From the NCBI RefSeq assembly GCF_900115605.1, contig NZ_FOXC01000005.1:1-64000 (forward strand): DNA of 64,000 bases, written 5' to 3'. Below the pieces are notes generated by a model. The model worked only from the letters and a program-made list of their open reading frames with translations. It did no database searches and was not told where the DNA came from. The position numbers and the translations under genes are program-made. Positions 44,260-53,715 of this stretch are shown piece after piece. Each line of letters opens with the position of its first letter. The stretch's first letter is position 1. The DNA is from Halolactibacillus halophilus (GTDB lineage Bacteria; Bacillota; Bacilli; Bacillales; Amphibacillaceae).

Positions 44260-45273
44260 CTATTTTTTCTCGTAATCAACAACAGCTTGAACAGCCATCA
44301 AATAATCGAAAATATGCACACCTTCATAATTTTCTTCATGAACTTCTTTGATTTGGCTGTTGAGTTTCTGATAGACATCCTTGGCAAGACCGTTTTCGTT
44401 AGTCAGTAAAAGATAGTCTAAAAACAAACCATTTACAGCCATTGATTCATAGTTTACAACAGGTTTTTTTGTTTGGCGGTCATACTGACCGCTTAACTGA
44501 TCGCTATTATTATACTCAGCTATTATCCAGCGGTGAAAGGCATCAGGCGGTTGATTAGTTAATTTCACGTAATTTTGCGCAATCAATAATTGATCAACCA
44601 GATGCGCAGTATCTTTTTGTTCGAAAGTCTTAGTTTCGACATTATATACCTCATTAAAGAATGGTTCGTTTTCAGCCTCACTAAATAGTTGTCTGTAGTC
44701 GGTTAAATTAACACCCATATCAGTTAGAATAGAAATATCTTGATAACTCAAGTGCATTGTAGATGGTATATCGTCATAATACCAATCATAGAAATCAACG
44801 TAAAAACCATTCTGATAATGAGCCTCTTTTAACGCATCTTGATAGTTATACGCCTCTTCAAGATACATCGGTTGATCAAATGTAATAGCAGCACGTTTTA
44901 ATGCTTCAATAACTCTGAAGGTATCCACAATGGCATCTACTGTTGTGTCCGTTGTGCGCCATTTTATAAACGATTGTTCAACAAAATGACTTTTCATAAC
45001 TTGATACGTCTGTTTAAATAACGCTTGATTTTCTACCGCTTCAAGATAGATCAAGTATTGTCCCATCGATTCAGACAAAAACTCATCTCTCTCTGGGTAC
45101 ATCCGTAAGACACCTTCTTTTGTTTCATAATACGTTTGTATAGTGGTAATAGGATCAGGGTGCTCACTTTGACGTAACTTATTAGCTGTCATCATTAGGA
45201 CCACCCCGACTAAAATTAATATTAACCACACCCACCAGCGAATACTGATCTTCTTTTTCGTAGCTTTCATCAT
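44260..45273 (-). CDS. Membrane-anchored glycosyl hydrolase family 8-like protein
   Basis: A 337-residue protein with an N-terminal membrane anchor (WWVWLILILVGVVLMM, about 13-30) and an extracellular alpha-helical domain resembling the family 8 hydrolases found in bacterial polysaccharide synthase operons (BcsZ, PssZ, YdaJ): repeated helical hairpins with aromatic clusters such as YVDFYDWYYDDIP. It probably trims or releases the nascent polymer. It is the last of three coupled genes and overlaps the glycosyltransferase stop as ATGA. The catalytic acid could not be assigned by eye. Confidence 0.7.
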   Translation of the reverse strand: MMKATKKKISIRWWVWLILILVGVVLMMTANKLRQSEHPDPITTIQTYYETKEGVLRMYPERDEFLSESMGQYLIYLEAVENQALFKQTYQVMKSHFVEQSFIKWRTTDTTVDAIVDTFRVIEALKRAAITFDQPMYLEEAYNYQDALKEAHYQNGFYVDFYDWYYDDIPSTMHLSYQDISILTDMGVNLTDYRQLFSEAENEPFFNEVYNVETKTFEQKDTAHLVDQLLIAQNYVKLTNQPPDAFHRWIIAEYNNSDQLSGQYDRQTKKPVVNYESMAVNGLFLDYLLLTNENGLAKDVYQKLNSQIKEVHEENYEGVHIFDYLMAVQAVVDYEKK

Positions 45274-46505
45274 TGTGCTGATTCTTTTTTGTAGCGCTTT
45301 GTTTTATCCCACTTCGTTTGTTTCTTAAAAATACGACCTGAGATATATTGAATAAGACTTTTGAACAACATAATTAAAAACAATTGAGCATAAGTGAAAT
45401 ACATAATCATCCCTATACCGACGTTTTTAGGACTAAGTAGGTCTTCAAGTACCATTGCACTTGCAATTTGTGCGCTGTATACCACATAACTGAGAAACCA
45501 TAATAACAACAGTGGGGTATCAACCGTCGGGAGTGGATAGCCAATTAACCCTAAAATAAACCACACATTACTAAATGCTAAAAAAATGATAAACACAAGA
45601 TAAGTTAAGATATGTTGCATTGAATGAACAAAAGTTCTTCCTTTCCAAAACTTAAACGTGTATAATGACTTTTCTAGTAAATACAAATTACCCGTTAGCC
45701 AACGTGTCCGTTGTTTAATTAGAGCTTTGAGTTGTTCAGGCTCTTGTTCCCACGTTCTCGCATGGTGCACCACGGGTAATATATAACCTAAGCTAGCAAC
45801 TCTTACAGTTAATTCAGCATCTTCTGCTAATGCTTTTGGATCGTAACCACCCGCCTCTTCAATGACATCACGTCGAAGTAACATATTCGTGCCCGCAAGG
45901 GCACCTGCTTTAAACAATTGATAACGACCACTTTGCATCAACAACTGAAAAACTTGAAATTCTAAGGCGATCATCCGCGTTAACATATTTGTTTCAGCAT
46001 TGATTGTTTTTACATAACCAACAGCACCTCCAGCTTTTTTCGTTCGCTCAGCTGCGTGTACAAGTCTGAGTACACTTTCTGGTTCTGGTTGATTATCACC
46101 ATCAAAGACACAGAAGTAATCAGATGTTGTTGACTGTAAGCCGTAATTTAATACCGACGACTTACCTTTAATCTCCATTTCGGGCACGTACAAATAATGA
46201 ATGTTACTAAACTGCATTTGAAAAGCACGCGCAATTTGTCCTGTATTATCTGTCGATTGATCATCTAAAATATAAATATTCAATTCTCCTGGATACTTTA
46301 ATTGACTCATGGCTTCTAATGTCTGTTTAATCACAAGTCCTTCGTTATAACACGGTACGAGTACTGCGACAGATGGATACTCTTCAAGCGGTGAATCGTC
46401 TAGTTTTTTAAGTCGTCGATATACCCCCGCAATTGTTAATATAGAATAGTAAGTTAACATTAACCAAAAGAATATCATTATAATGACTAACACATAAACC
46501 ATCAT
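45270..46505 (-). CDS. Family 2 processive glycosyltransferase (exopolysaccharide synthase)
   Basis: A 411-residue membrane glycosyltransferase: one N-terminal span, a GT-A domain with LDDQSTDNT, FDGDNQPEPE (DxD-type), ALAEDAELTVR and QRTRWLTGN (the Q-x-x-R-W motif of processive enzymes), then about four C-terminal spans. This is the BcsA/HasA/YdaM plan for making and extruding a beta-linked polysaccharide. There is no PilZ domain, so c-di-GMP control would come from the degenerate GGDEF partner encoded upstream. ATG 46505 overlaps the upstream stop as ATGA. Confidence 0.88.
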   Translation of the reverse strand: MMVYVLVIIMIFFWLMLTYYSILTIAGVYRRLKKLDDSPLEEYPSVAVLVPCYNEGLVIKQTLEAMSQLKYPGELNIYILDDQSTDNTGQIARAFQMQFSNIHYLYVPEMEIKGKSSVLNYGLQSTTSDYFCVFDGDNQPEPESVLRLVHAAERTKKAGGAVGYVKTINAETNMLTRMIALEFQVFQLLMQSGRYQLFKAGALAGTNMLLRRDVIEEAGGYDPKALAEDAELTVRVASLGYILPVVHHARTWEQEPEQLKALIKQRTRWLTGNLYLLEKSLYTFKFWKGRTFVHSMQHILTYLVFIIFLAFSNVWFILGLIGYPLPTVDTPLLLLWFLSYVVYSAQIASAMVLEDLLSPKNVGIGMIMYFTYAQLFLIMLFKSLIQYISGRIFKKQTKWDKTKRYKKESAQ

Positions 46506-47266
46506 GACTCGTCACCTTCCTTAGGGGCGAATCGTTCAAAATCATAGTCTTCGGCATGGTAATAGCAATAACTAACTGGCAACTCAATTTCATTTAAATG
46601 ATGCCGAATCGTATTAAAAAATCGCTCTGTTACCTTTTCAACACCAATATCTGATGTATCTTGTAAAAAGACTAAATAGTGTTTATTGTCTAGCTTTGTC
46701 ACTAAGTCAAATTCATTTCGAATGGAATCGAGTAACGTTTCCGCAATATAGGCGTGCATTGCTTTCTCAGTAGTCTTGACCGCCGTTAAACTAAACTCAA
46801 CCACCATATTTGTTTCTTTTCGTCGATCTGTCCCACGGGTAATAAGATGCACCCGTGATTTAAACTCATCCAAACTTAAAATTTCAGTTGAGCCTTGGTA
46901 TTTTTCTAACGTTTTAATCTTGGCTTCTTGGTCAATTAAACGTTGTTCTAGAAACTTAACCACGCCGGTAATGACCCAAATGAGCAATAAGCTAGCCGAT
47001 AGTAGGATATGTTCCCAAATTAAATCAAATTGATTTTGAATGGACGCTTCGGTAATAAAAATCAAACTAAAGCCAACAATGAGAATAATCGACAGCACAA
47101 CTAAAAACAATTGGCGCCAAGTTAAAATCAAACTGATTAAAATCACACCAATAATGAGCCACATGTTAATGGCAACTAAATAACCCGTACTAAAATAAAA
47201 GACACCAACAATCGTAATGATAAATAGAATTGATAAAAATGAAATAGAGCGTTGATAGCGTATCAT
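46502..47266 (-). CDS. Membrane protein with degenerate GGDEF domain (YdaK-like)
   Basis: A 254-residue protein with about four membrane spans (10-105) and a cytoplasmic domain that resembles GGDEF in length and position (about 130-250) but lacks the GGDEF signature (KLDNKHYLVFLQ occupies that place). In Bacillus the similar YdaK is a c-di-GMP receptor controlling the neighbouring polysaccharide synthase, and in Listeria PssE has the same role. That role is inferred here. First gene of the three-gene operon. Confidence 0.7.
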   Translation of the reverse strand: MIRYQRSISFLSILFIITIVGVFYFSTGYLVAINMWLIIGVILISLILTWRQLFLVVLSIILIVGFSLIFITEASIQNQFDLIWEHILLSASLLLIWVITGVVKFLEQRLIDQEAKIKTLEKYQGSTEILSLDEFKSRVHLITRGTDRRKETNMVVEFSLTAVKTTEKAMHAYIAETLLDSIRNEFDLVTKLDNKHYLVFLQDTSDIGVEKVTERFFNTIRHHLNEIELPVSYCYYHAEDYDFERFAPKEGDES

Positions 47267-47436
47267 CCCTTCCTTACCCCGCTTTCTATATTTTATTTAA
47301 TATCTATTTATTTTCCCTTTTTTCAGAATAAAAAACCATTTTGAGTATGGAACTGAGAAAATATGTTATGCTAAAATTAGAAAAGACACAATATAGGATG
47401 AAGATTGTCGTATTAAACAAAATAAAGGAGAAATTT

Positions 47437-47988
47437 ATGCCACTTATATTAGGATCTAGCTCCCCTCGACGCCAAGACATTTTAAAACAAGTAAAGCTTG
47501 ACTTTACTGTTCGCACACCAAACGTCGATGAGTCACAAATCAAAACAACTAAACCAATTGAAAAAGTATCTGCCCTTTGTAAACTAAAGGCGGCGAGTAT
47601 ACTCTTTGAATCTGATGACGACGTCATTGTAACAGCTGACACGGTCGTGAGCTTTAACAATATGATCTTTGAAAAACCGAAAACAAAACAAGAAGCTTAT
47701 ACGATGATGCGAGCATTAAGTGACCAAACACATGACGTACATACCGGGGTATTAGTCCGCTCGAAACACAAACAGAAATTATTTGTTGAGACGACAAAAG
47801 TTATGTTTTATCCTCTTACAGATGAAGACATTAATGAGTATATCGATACGGATGAACCTTATGATAAAGCTGGTGCTTACGGTATACAAGGCCTTGCGGC
47901 CCCATTCATTAAAAAAATTGATGGGGATTATTATAATGTTGTCGGGTTACCGATTGGTCAATTGATGCAAGTATTAAAACAGTTTTAA
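47437..47988 (+). CDS. maf: Maf-type nucleoside triphosphate pyrophosphatase
   Basis: A 183-residue Maf/YhdE family enzyme: LILGSSSPRRQDILKQ at the N-terminus, VTADTVVSFN with the catalytic Asp, and EPYDKAGAYGIQGLAAPFI. Maf enzymes hydrolyse dTTP, UTP or modified pyrimidine nucleotides to monophosphates and are linked to cell-division arrest and nucleotide-pool cleaning. The start ATG 47437 follows AAAGGAG by 6 bases; the longer in-frame start at 47341 has no site. It is followed 54 bases later by a Nudix gene. Confidence 0.9.
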   Translation: MPLILGSSSPRRQDILKQVKLDFTVRTPNVDESQIKTTKPIEKVSALCKLKAASILFESDDDVIVTADTVVSFNNMIFEKPKTKQEAYTMMRALSDQTHDVHTGVLVRSKHKQKLFVETTKVMFYPLTDEDINEYIDTDEPYDKAGAYGIQGLAAPFIKKIDGDYYNVVGLPIGQLMQVLKQF

Positions 47989-48042
47989 CGACCTTGTTGA
48001 TTCAACTAACTGAACTAAAGGTGAAAGAAAAGGAGAGAAGCA

Positions 48043-48453
48043 ATGATGAAGAAAAAGCTACGTGTTGTTGCTGCCATTATTGAAAATAATGAACAAGAGA
48101 TTTTCTGCGCTTTACGATCCCAACAGATGTCACTACCAAACTTGTGGGAGTTCCCCGGAGGAAAGGTAGAACAAAATGAAGATATCTTTGTTGCTCTTGA
48201 GCGTGAAATCAAAGAAGAATTTAATTGCCGAATTGTAACTGATGACGTAATCTTTGCCAAAACAACGCATGATTACGACTCTTTTATTATTGATCTGATT
48301 GCAATAAAAGCAACATTAATAGACAAAGAACCCGTTTTAACTGAGCACGCACAATATATTTGGCTGAAGCGCGACAACTTGTTAAGTTTAAACTGGGCTC
48401 CTGCAGATATACCAATTGTAGAGAAACTTCGAACAGAAAAGAACAGACACTGA
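48043..48453 (+). CDS. MutT-type Nudix hydrolase
   Basis: A 136-residue Nudix protein. The box GGKVEQNEDIFVALEREIKEEF matches G-x5-E-x7-R-E-U-x-E-E except that the usual final G is absent (EEFNC). The N-terminal VVAAIIENNEQEIFCALRS is MutT/CTP pyrophosphohydrolase-like. It likely hydrolyses oxidised or surplus nucleoside triphosphates, matching the neighbouring Maf. AAGGAG precedes tandem ATGs at 48043 and 48046. The terminator stem includes the stop codon. Confidence 0.88.
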   Translation: MMKKKLRVVAAIIENNEQEIFCALRSQQMSLPNLWEFPGGKVEQNEDIFVALEREIKEEFNCRIVTDDVIFAKTTHDYDSFIIDLIAIKATLIDKEPVLTEHAQYIWLKRDNLLSLNWAPADIPIVEKLRTEKNRH

Positions 48454-48473
48454 TTGCTGGTGTCTGTTCTTTT
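48437..48473. terminator. Terminator of the maf-nudix pair
   Basis: Perfect 14-bp stem AAAAGAACAGACAC/GTGTCTGTTCTTTT with a 9-base loop. It also faces the convergent helicase gene and can act on both strands. Confidence 0.9.
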
Positions 48474-48529
48474 CCTTGTATTCATAAAAATGTGGGTCAA
48501 TGCTTTTTTTATATCTGTCAGTCTAATAA

Positions 48530-51463
48530 TCAATCACTTGCCTTTGTCCTATTTGTTAAATAATCATATAAACTTTTTTCGACTGGTGTTAACATTTTGA
48601 GTATCATTTTGACGATTGACACAGGTTTTTTTGTCGTTTCCATTCGCATCTCTTGGAATGATTCGGGGATCGGTTCAACATCGCCCATGTAATAGAAAGA
48701 CAAACCTTCATCATTATGTTTTTTAACAAACAGCGGCAGACGCATGTTGTGATCCTTGTAATGTTGAATCGCATGAACATCTGGTGAGTTCAACGTTCGT
48801 TTAGATTTAGACATCCACTGAAACAGTTGTGGCGATAAAAATTGATCATCATATTTCGTCGTTTCGCTAATACTATCTTCTTTATGATAATTAATGAAAA
48901 TCGCACAGTTTGATTTATCTTGACTTATAATATAGCCCCCAACATTTTGTGCCAGCGGATTTTCCTCCCATAATAATAACCTGAACACATCTTGACGCGT
49001 ATACTTCTCATACAACATAAAGCCATTATGTGCTTCATGTGTAAGCCGCTTCTCTTTATAAGAATGTAAAGCGTACGCTACTTGGTCAGATAAAGTTGTC
49101 TTAAAATCAGGCTCTAATAAGAGTTTAGTGAAAATTGGGTGTCGCTTAAATGTTTGTGTCGTTTCATCATAGTCAACAAAGCGTAACGGTAAAAAGTCAT
49201 GAGGTGCCTGGCGTTTCTTTTCATAATTTTCTTGATAGTACTGTAAATTCACATTGCGTAAAACCGATGTTCTAATAATCGCATTATAATCATCGTAGAC
49301 GTCATGTATAAGCTTGTTAATAAACTCTTGTTCCGATAATTCTTCGTCTTCAATGAGTTGTTGTAATAACAATGCTTCATGAGGACGGACGCCATTTAAG
49401 ACATGTAGTGAGAGATAGACCAAACTTTTATCGGCTTGTTCTGATAAAGTGTTCTTTAATTTCTCAACTTTTACAATATAACGATAGAAAGATTTACTGT
49501 AGCGGACATAGCTCATCGGATCGCGTGAACCATGGGTGACAAAATCCATCATTGTTGGAATCTTGCCTACTTTATACTTTAGTGTTAAGTAATCTTGGTC
49601 TAAGTCTTTTTTTAACAACATGTTCTTTTGATCGATTGCTTCAAAAATACGTTCTTCAGCAATGCGCTCAAAATTAATTGTTGATTCCCCAGGGATACCA
49701 CGACTTCGCTCAACGAGTTGTCGGCGTAATTGGTCTTTATTATAACTTTGATCGCCATACAGTGCGATTGGGATCAAATAGTTATTCTCATGATTACCAA
49801 TGAAATCAATTACCGTTAAAAAGTCTTTTGATTCATGTTTTCTAAGCCCTCTACCTAGTTGTTGGACAAAAATAATACTTGATTCTGTTTGCCTCAACAT
49901 AACGACTTGATTTATCTTCGGGATATCGATGCCTTCGTTAAAAATATCTACCGTTAAAATATAATCTAGTAAACCACCTTCTAACTCTTTTACCCGTTGT
50001 TCGCGTTCTTCTTGGCTATTATCCCCTGTTAAACTAACCGTTTTTAATCCGGTATTATTTAAAGCGCACGATAAATTCTTCGCTTCTTGTTTTGTCCCAC
50101 AAAAAATGAGGCCGTGTGGGCTCTCACCAGAAAAACTATAATAAGCTAATTTCTCACGAATGTGTTGCACACGATCATTTATTGATAAATCTCGAAATGA
50201 TAGATTTTCACTTACGTGACCATCAATTTCGTAATCACTGACGCCAAAGTAATGAAACGGGACCAGTAGATCTTCGGCTAAAGCCTCCTGAAGACGAATT
50301 TCATAAGCAATGTTGTAATCGAATAACTTAAATAAGTCATAGCCATCGGTTCTTTCTGGAGTGGCAGTCATCCCCAACATAAAGGTAGGTTTGAAGTGAT
50401 CAATAATCTTCTGATAACTCGTTGCCCCTGCCCGGTGCGTTTCATCAATTAGAATATAATCAAACCAATCTGGTTTAAATTGTGTCAATGTCTGTGCTTT
50501 TGATAACGACTGAACGGTCGCAAATAAATAACGTGCGCCAACATCTTTACTTGTACCAGAAAGAATCCCATAATCATCATCGTTACCACCAATAACACGT
50601 CTAAAATCAGCCATTGCTTTTTTAAGAATTTGTTCTCGGTGAACGATAAATAATAGCCGTTTAGGACTGACGCGTCTCACGTCAAAGGCAGCTAAGTAAG
50701 TCTTTCCCGTACCGGTCGCAGAAACAACAAGCGCACGTGATTCACCACGTGAGCGGACCGCTTCAATTCCTTTTAAAGCTTGGACTTGCATTTTATTCGG
50801 CTCAATCTGTAACGCATCGGACCAGTTATTATGATAACTTGCCGGAAATTCCGCTACCTTTGGGATCTCTTGCTTTTGATAGGCTTTACGGTAGTGATTA
50901 ATCCATTCCGGTGTTAACGGCGTGCTTTCTTGCCACATTTCTTGAAACTGTGCGGTAAAGTGTTCGATGATCGCCCCATGTTCATGTGAGGTTAATTTGA
51001 TGTTCCATTCATAATTCACTTTTAACGCACTTGCCGTTAAGTTGGTGCTTCCTACAATTAATGAATGGTAGCCACCTTGGTCAAATATATAACCTTTTGA
51101 GTGAAAACCATCAACATCTGAAATTCTTACTTCTAGGTTTTTTAATTTCAACAATTGTTGAAACATTTTAGGCTGATTAAAGTAATTGTATGTTGATGTG
51201 ATCAGTTTTCCCGTTACACCTTTTCTGTGTAGATCTAGTAAGTGAGCCTTCAATGTTTGAATACCTGACTCTGTTATAAACGCCACCGCAAACTTAAAAG
51301 ATTGGGATTGTCTTAATTCATCGATCAAAGTGGTTAAGACATCTTGCTTTTTCTGTTGATGGTTCATTAATAACTGTGGTTCAAATGGCCCTGAATAGGG
51401 AGTCGTTTTATCAATTAACCCTTTATGTATACCTAACTCTAATGCATTAAACCATGCTTCCAT
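48530..51463 (-). CDS. PLD nuclease-DEAD helicase-DUF3427 protein
   Basis: A 977-residue three-part protein. The N-terminal phospholipase D-like domain has one HKD-type motif (HSKGYIFDQG, then GSTNLTASAL, near residue 120-140). A superfamily II helicase follows with Walker A SATGTGKT near 245, DETH near 340, and QQLGRGLR in motif VI. The C-terminal 400 residues match DUF3427 (GGYIISQDKSNCAIFINYHK). Family members are annotated as DNA/RNA helicases of unknown role; the nuclease-helicase fusion suggests DNA repair or defence. The start is ATG 51463 with AGGTGAT before it; the GTG at 51472 overlaps that site. It is transcribed alone. Confidence 0.88.
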   Translation of the reverse strand: MEAWFNALELGIHKGLIDKTTPYSGPFEPQLLMNHQQKKQDVLTTLIDELRQSQSFKFAVAFITESGIQTLKAHLLDLHRKGVTGKLITSTYNYFNQPKMFQQLLKLKNLEVRISDVDGFHSKGYIFDQGGYHSLIVGSTNLTASALKVNYEWNIKLTSHEHGAIIEHFTAQFQEMWQESTPLTPEWINHYRKAYQKQEIPKVAEFPASYHNNWSDALQIEPNKMQVQALKGIEAVRSRGESRALVVSATGTGKTYLAAFDVRRVSPKRLLFIVHREQILKKAMADFRRVIGGNDDDYGILSGTSKDVGARYLFATVQSLSKAQTLTQFKPDWFDYILIDETHRAGATSYQKIIDHFKPTFMLGMTATPERTDGYDLFKLFDYNIAYEIRLQEALAEDLLVPFHYFGVSDYEIDGHVSENLSFRDLSINDRVQHIREKLAYYSFSGESPHGLIFCGTKQEAKNLSCALNNTGLKTVSLTGDNSQEEREQRVKELEGGLLDYILTVDIFNEGIDIPKINQVVMLRQTESSIIFVQQLGRGLRKHESKDFLTVIDFIGNHENNYLIPIALYGDQSYNKDQLRRQLVERSRGIPGESTINFERIAEERIFEAIDQKNMLLKKDLDQDYLTLKYKVGKIPTMMDFVTHGSRDPMSYVRYSKSFYRYIVKVEKLKNTLSEQADKSLVYLSLHVLNGVRPHEALLLQQLIEDEELSEQEFINKLIHDVYDDYNAIIRTSVLRNVNLQYYQENYEKKRQAPHDFLPLRFVDYDETTQTFKRHPIFTKLLLEPDFKTTLSDQVAYALHSYKEKRLTHEAHNGFMLYEKYTRQDVFRLLLWEENPLAQNVGGYIISQDKSNCAIFINYHKEDSISETTKYDDQFLSPQLFQWMSKSKRTLNSPDVHAIQHYKDHNMRLPLFVKKHNDEGLSFYYMGDVEPIPESFQEMRMETTKKPVSIVKMILKMLTPVEKSLYDYLTNRTKASD

Positions 51464-51472
51464 ATCGATCAC

Positions 51473-51713
51473 CTGCTTTTCTTTGGTGTTAGGTTCATTT
51501 TACCAAAGATTGCCGCTTTTCTGTATCCCTTTTCTTATTTTCTTATCATTTAGTTATCTCAACTTCAACATGTTTAGCCTCATAGTAGAAAGCATACGAA
51601 AAGCGTCTGCTCTAAACTAGTTATCTCCTGTCTACTTCTATGCGTTTTACGGCCTTATCTATTAAATTTATAGTTGTTTTCTAAGTGACATTTGTTTAAT
51701 CATTTAAAACCTT
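51473..51713. other. Gene-free stretch upstream of the PLD-helicase gene
   Basis: No gene was seen. It should contain the promoter of the leftward PLD-helicase gene, but no box pair stands out. Confidence 0.3.
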
Positions 51714-51767
51714 AAGAAAAAAGGCAAGACCGCTACCAGTGCTAATTGCCCTGATGACAGTCTTACC
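51714..51767 (-). terminator. Terminator of dbpA
   Basis: On the minus strand GGTAAGAC pairs with GTCTTGCC around a structured 30-base loop, followed by six T residues. Confidence 0.75.
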
Positions 51768-51793
51768 TCGATTCATTTATACATTTTTAAGTC

Positions 51794-53209
51794 TTACAAA
51801 TGCGTCTCACGATCAATATGAACCTTTAGTTGTTTTTTCTTTACTTTCGTCTGTTTCATTTGCTTTAAGACCGCTTCAGCTTTACCATTTAAGATCTCTA
51901 CTGTCGTATGTCTCGGATAAACGGTTACTGCACCAATATCATTAAAATCCATTCCAGCCAGTGAACTAATCGTACCAACAAAATCAAAGGCACGCAATTT
52001 CTTTTCTTTCCCGCCATTAAAGTACAGTGTCTTGACTGAATCATTGATCTCGACTTTCTTTTGTCGGCCAAGCATCTTGACGTACTGCTTCATATCATCT
52101 TGTTCTCGTTGTGGATACGTACGTTCACGGTCATCAAATCCGAGGTTTTCTTTCATTGTTTCATAACTTGCCTGTTCATCCATAGCTAAGAGATGAACAA
52201 CCTTGCCTTTCTTACCCATCCGACCCGTACGTCCCATCCGGTGTGTAAAGACATCTTCTGTGTAAGCTAAATCAAAGTTAATCACAAGGGGTAAGTCGAT
52301 TAAATCCATCCCTCTTGCCATTAAGTTTGTTGTCACAAGAATCGAACGATGTTTTTCTTTAAATTGTTTCAGCGCTTTAATTCTAACCGGTTGTTTTAAA
52401 TCACCGTGAAGACGAACGACAGGGAGCCCTAAGTCACTCAGTTCATCCACCACTTCATCAACTGTCCGCTTCTCCTCACAGAAAATAATTGCTTCAGGGA
52501 CATGTTCTTCAACTAAGACATCAATGACCGTTTCGATTTTATCGTAAGTGTCAACATCAACGCGAATTTGATCAAACACTTGTTGATTTTTAGGCGCAAT
52601 CGTCACGCGGACAGGTTCGACTAATGTCTCGTTAATAAACGGTTCCAGCTCATCACTCATTGTTGCTGAAGTATAAATATTTTGCCGTTTTCCAGGTAAT
52701 AAACTGATGATTTCTTCAATTGTCTCCGCAAATCCACGGTCAAATAAATGATCAACTTCATCGATAATCAACGTATCAATAAGCGCACGTTTAATCGTAC
52801 CTTTACTCATTAAATCTAAGACACGTCCCGGTGTGCCAATGACGATATGACTTTTTTGTTTTAGTTGAACTTCTTGAGCTTCATAAGACATATCTCCGAT
52901 TACTGTCACCGGCTTTAACCGTTTATACACGGCAATATCTTTCACAACGTCCTCAATCTGTAAAGCCAGCTCACGCGTTGGTGTCAAAATAAGCACCGAT
53001 GGATCATTCGCATCAAAACTCAACCGATCTAATACGGGAAGTAGAAAAGCCAATGTCTTACCACTACCTGTCTCAGCTTGACTGAGCACATCTTTCCCGT
53101 CCACAATCAGCGGTAAAAGTCGCGTTTGAATCGGTGTAGGTGTCGTGAAATTCTTCTCATCTAAGCGACGCAATAACGCCTGGTCTTTCAACATCATAAA
53201 ATCTTGCAT
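51794..53209 (-). CDS. dbpA: DbpA-type DEAD-box RNA helicase
   Basis: A 471-residue RNA helicase: Q motif FTTPTPIQ, Walker A AETGSGKT, PTRELA, motif II DEVD (not DEAD), SAT and HRMGRTGR. The C-terminal about 75 residues (VKTLYFNGGKEKKLRAFDFVG, DIGAVTVYPRHTTVEILNG) form the DbpA/YxiN RNA-binding domain, which recognises hairpin 92 of 23S rRNA, so a role in late 50S assembly is expected. The DEVD variant keeps the catalytic Asp-Glu. GGGG lies 8 bases before the ATG. Confidence 0.92.
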   Translation of the reverse strand: MQDFMMLKDQALLRRLDEKNFTTPTPIQTRLLPLIVDGKDVLSQAETGSGKTLAFLLPVLDRLSFDANDPSVLILTPTRELALQIEDVVKDIAVYKRLKPVTVIGDMSYEAQEVQLKQKSHIVIGTPGRVLDLMSKGTIKRALIDTLIIDEVDHLFDRGFAETIEEIISLLPGKRQNIYTSATMSDELEPFINETLVEPVRVTIAPKNQQVFDQIRVDVDTYDKIETVIDVLVEEHVPEAIIFCEEKRTVDEVVDELSDLGLPVVRLHGDLKQPVRIKALKQFKEKHRSILVTTNLMARGMDLIDLPLVINFDLAYTEDVFTHRMGRTGRMGKKGKVVHLLAMDEQASYETMKENLGFDDRERTYPQREQDDMKQYVKMLGRQKKVEINDSVKTLYFNGGKEKKLRAFDFVGTISSLAGMDFNDIGAVTVYPRHTTVEILNGKAEAVLKQMKQTKVKKKQLKVHIDRETHL

Positions 53210-53231
53210 GTATTTTTCCCCTTTTTAAATA

Positions 53232-53267
53232 GAGAAAACTGTCCACTAAAAAAATGAACAGTTTCTC
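53232..53267 (-). terminator. Probable terminator of the GntR/ABC operon
   Basis: Arms GAGAAACTGT and ACAGTTTTCTC on the minus strand with a loop of about 15 bases; the T run after it is short. Confidence 0.5.
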
Positions 53268-53352
53268 CACGTTTTATTGTTTCATCGCACATCAATCAAA
53301 TGATGATTTATCATTTATCACTTAACATAGCTTGGTATAGTATAACCTTGAG

Positions 53353-53715
53353 TTAGTCTATTTCTTTTAAGAGTTGTAATAACGCTTGGTCTGACAAGTT
53401 CAACAAGCGCAGCTCTTGTTTCAACTTTGGCAACGTTTGTTGTTGAAAGAATTGTTTTCGCTCTGATAATGAGCGCGCGTGTGCATCTTCTGTCACAAAG
53501 AAACCTAAGCCGCGTTGTTTCTCAATCATACCATCATTCTCTAATATATTATACCCTTTTGTGATCGTATTTATATTTACTTCGAGTTCTGCCGCTTGTT
53601 CTCTGAGCGACGGTAATTTATCCCCTTGTTTTAAATCACCGTTTAAAATCTGATCTTTTATTTTATCTGCGATTTGACGATAGATACTTTGATGCTCGTT
53701 AAAAAGTTCGCTCAT
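53353..53715 (-). CDS. YtrA-type GntR regulator
   Basis: A 120-residue GntR-family regulator of the short YtrA subfamily. The winged HTH (IYRQIADKIKDQILNGDLKQGDKLPSLREQAAELEVNINTITKGYNILENDG) is followed by a short helical dimerisation tail. YtrA proteins repress linked ABC genes and respond to cell-wall-active antibiotics. It is the third gene of the operon and overlaps the permease gene as ATGA. A perfect 12-bp inverted repeat over the operon promoter (55958-55991) is its likely operator. Confidence 0.9.
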   Translation of the reverse strand: MSELFNEHQSIYRQIADKIKDQILNGDLKQGDKLPSLREQAAELEVNINTITKGYNILENDGMIEKQRGLGFFVTEDAHARSLSERKQFFQQQTLPKLKQELRLLNLSDQALLQLLKEID

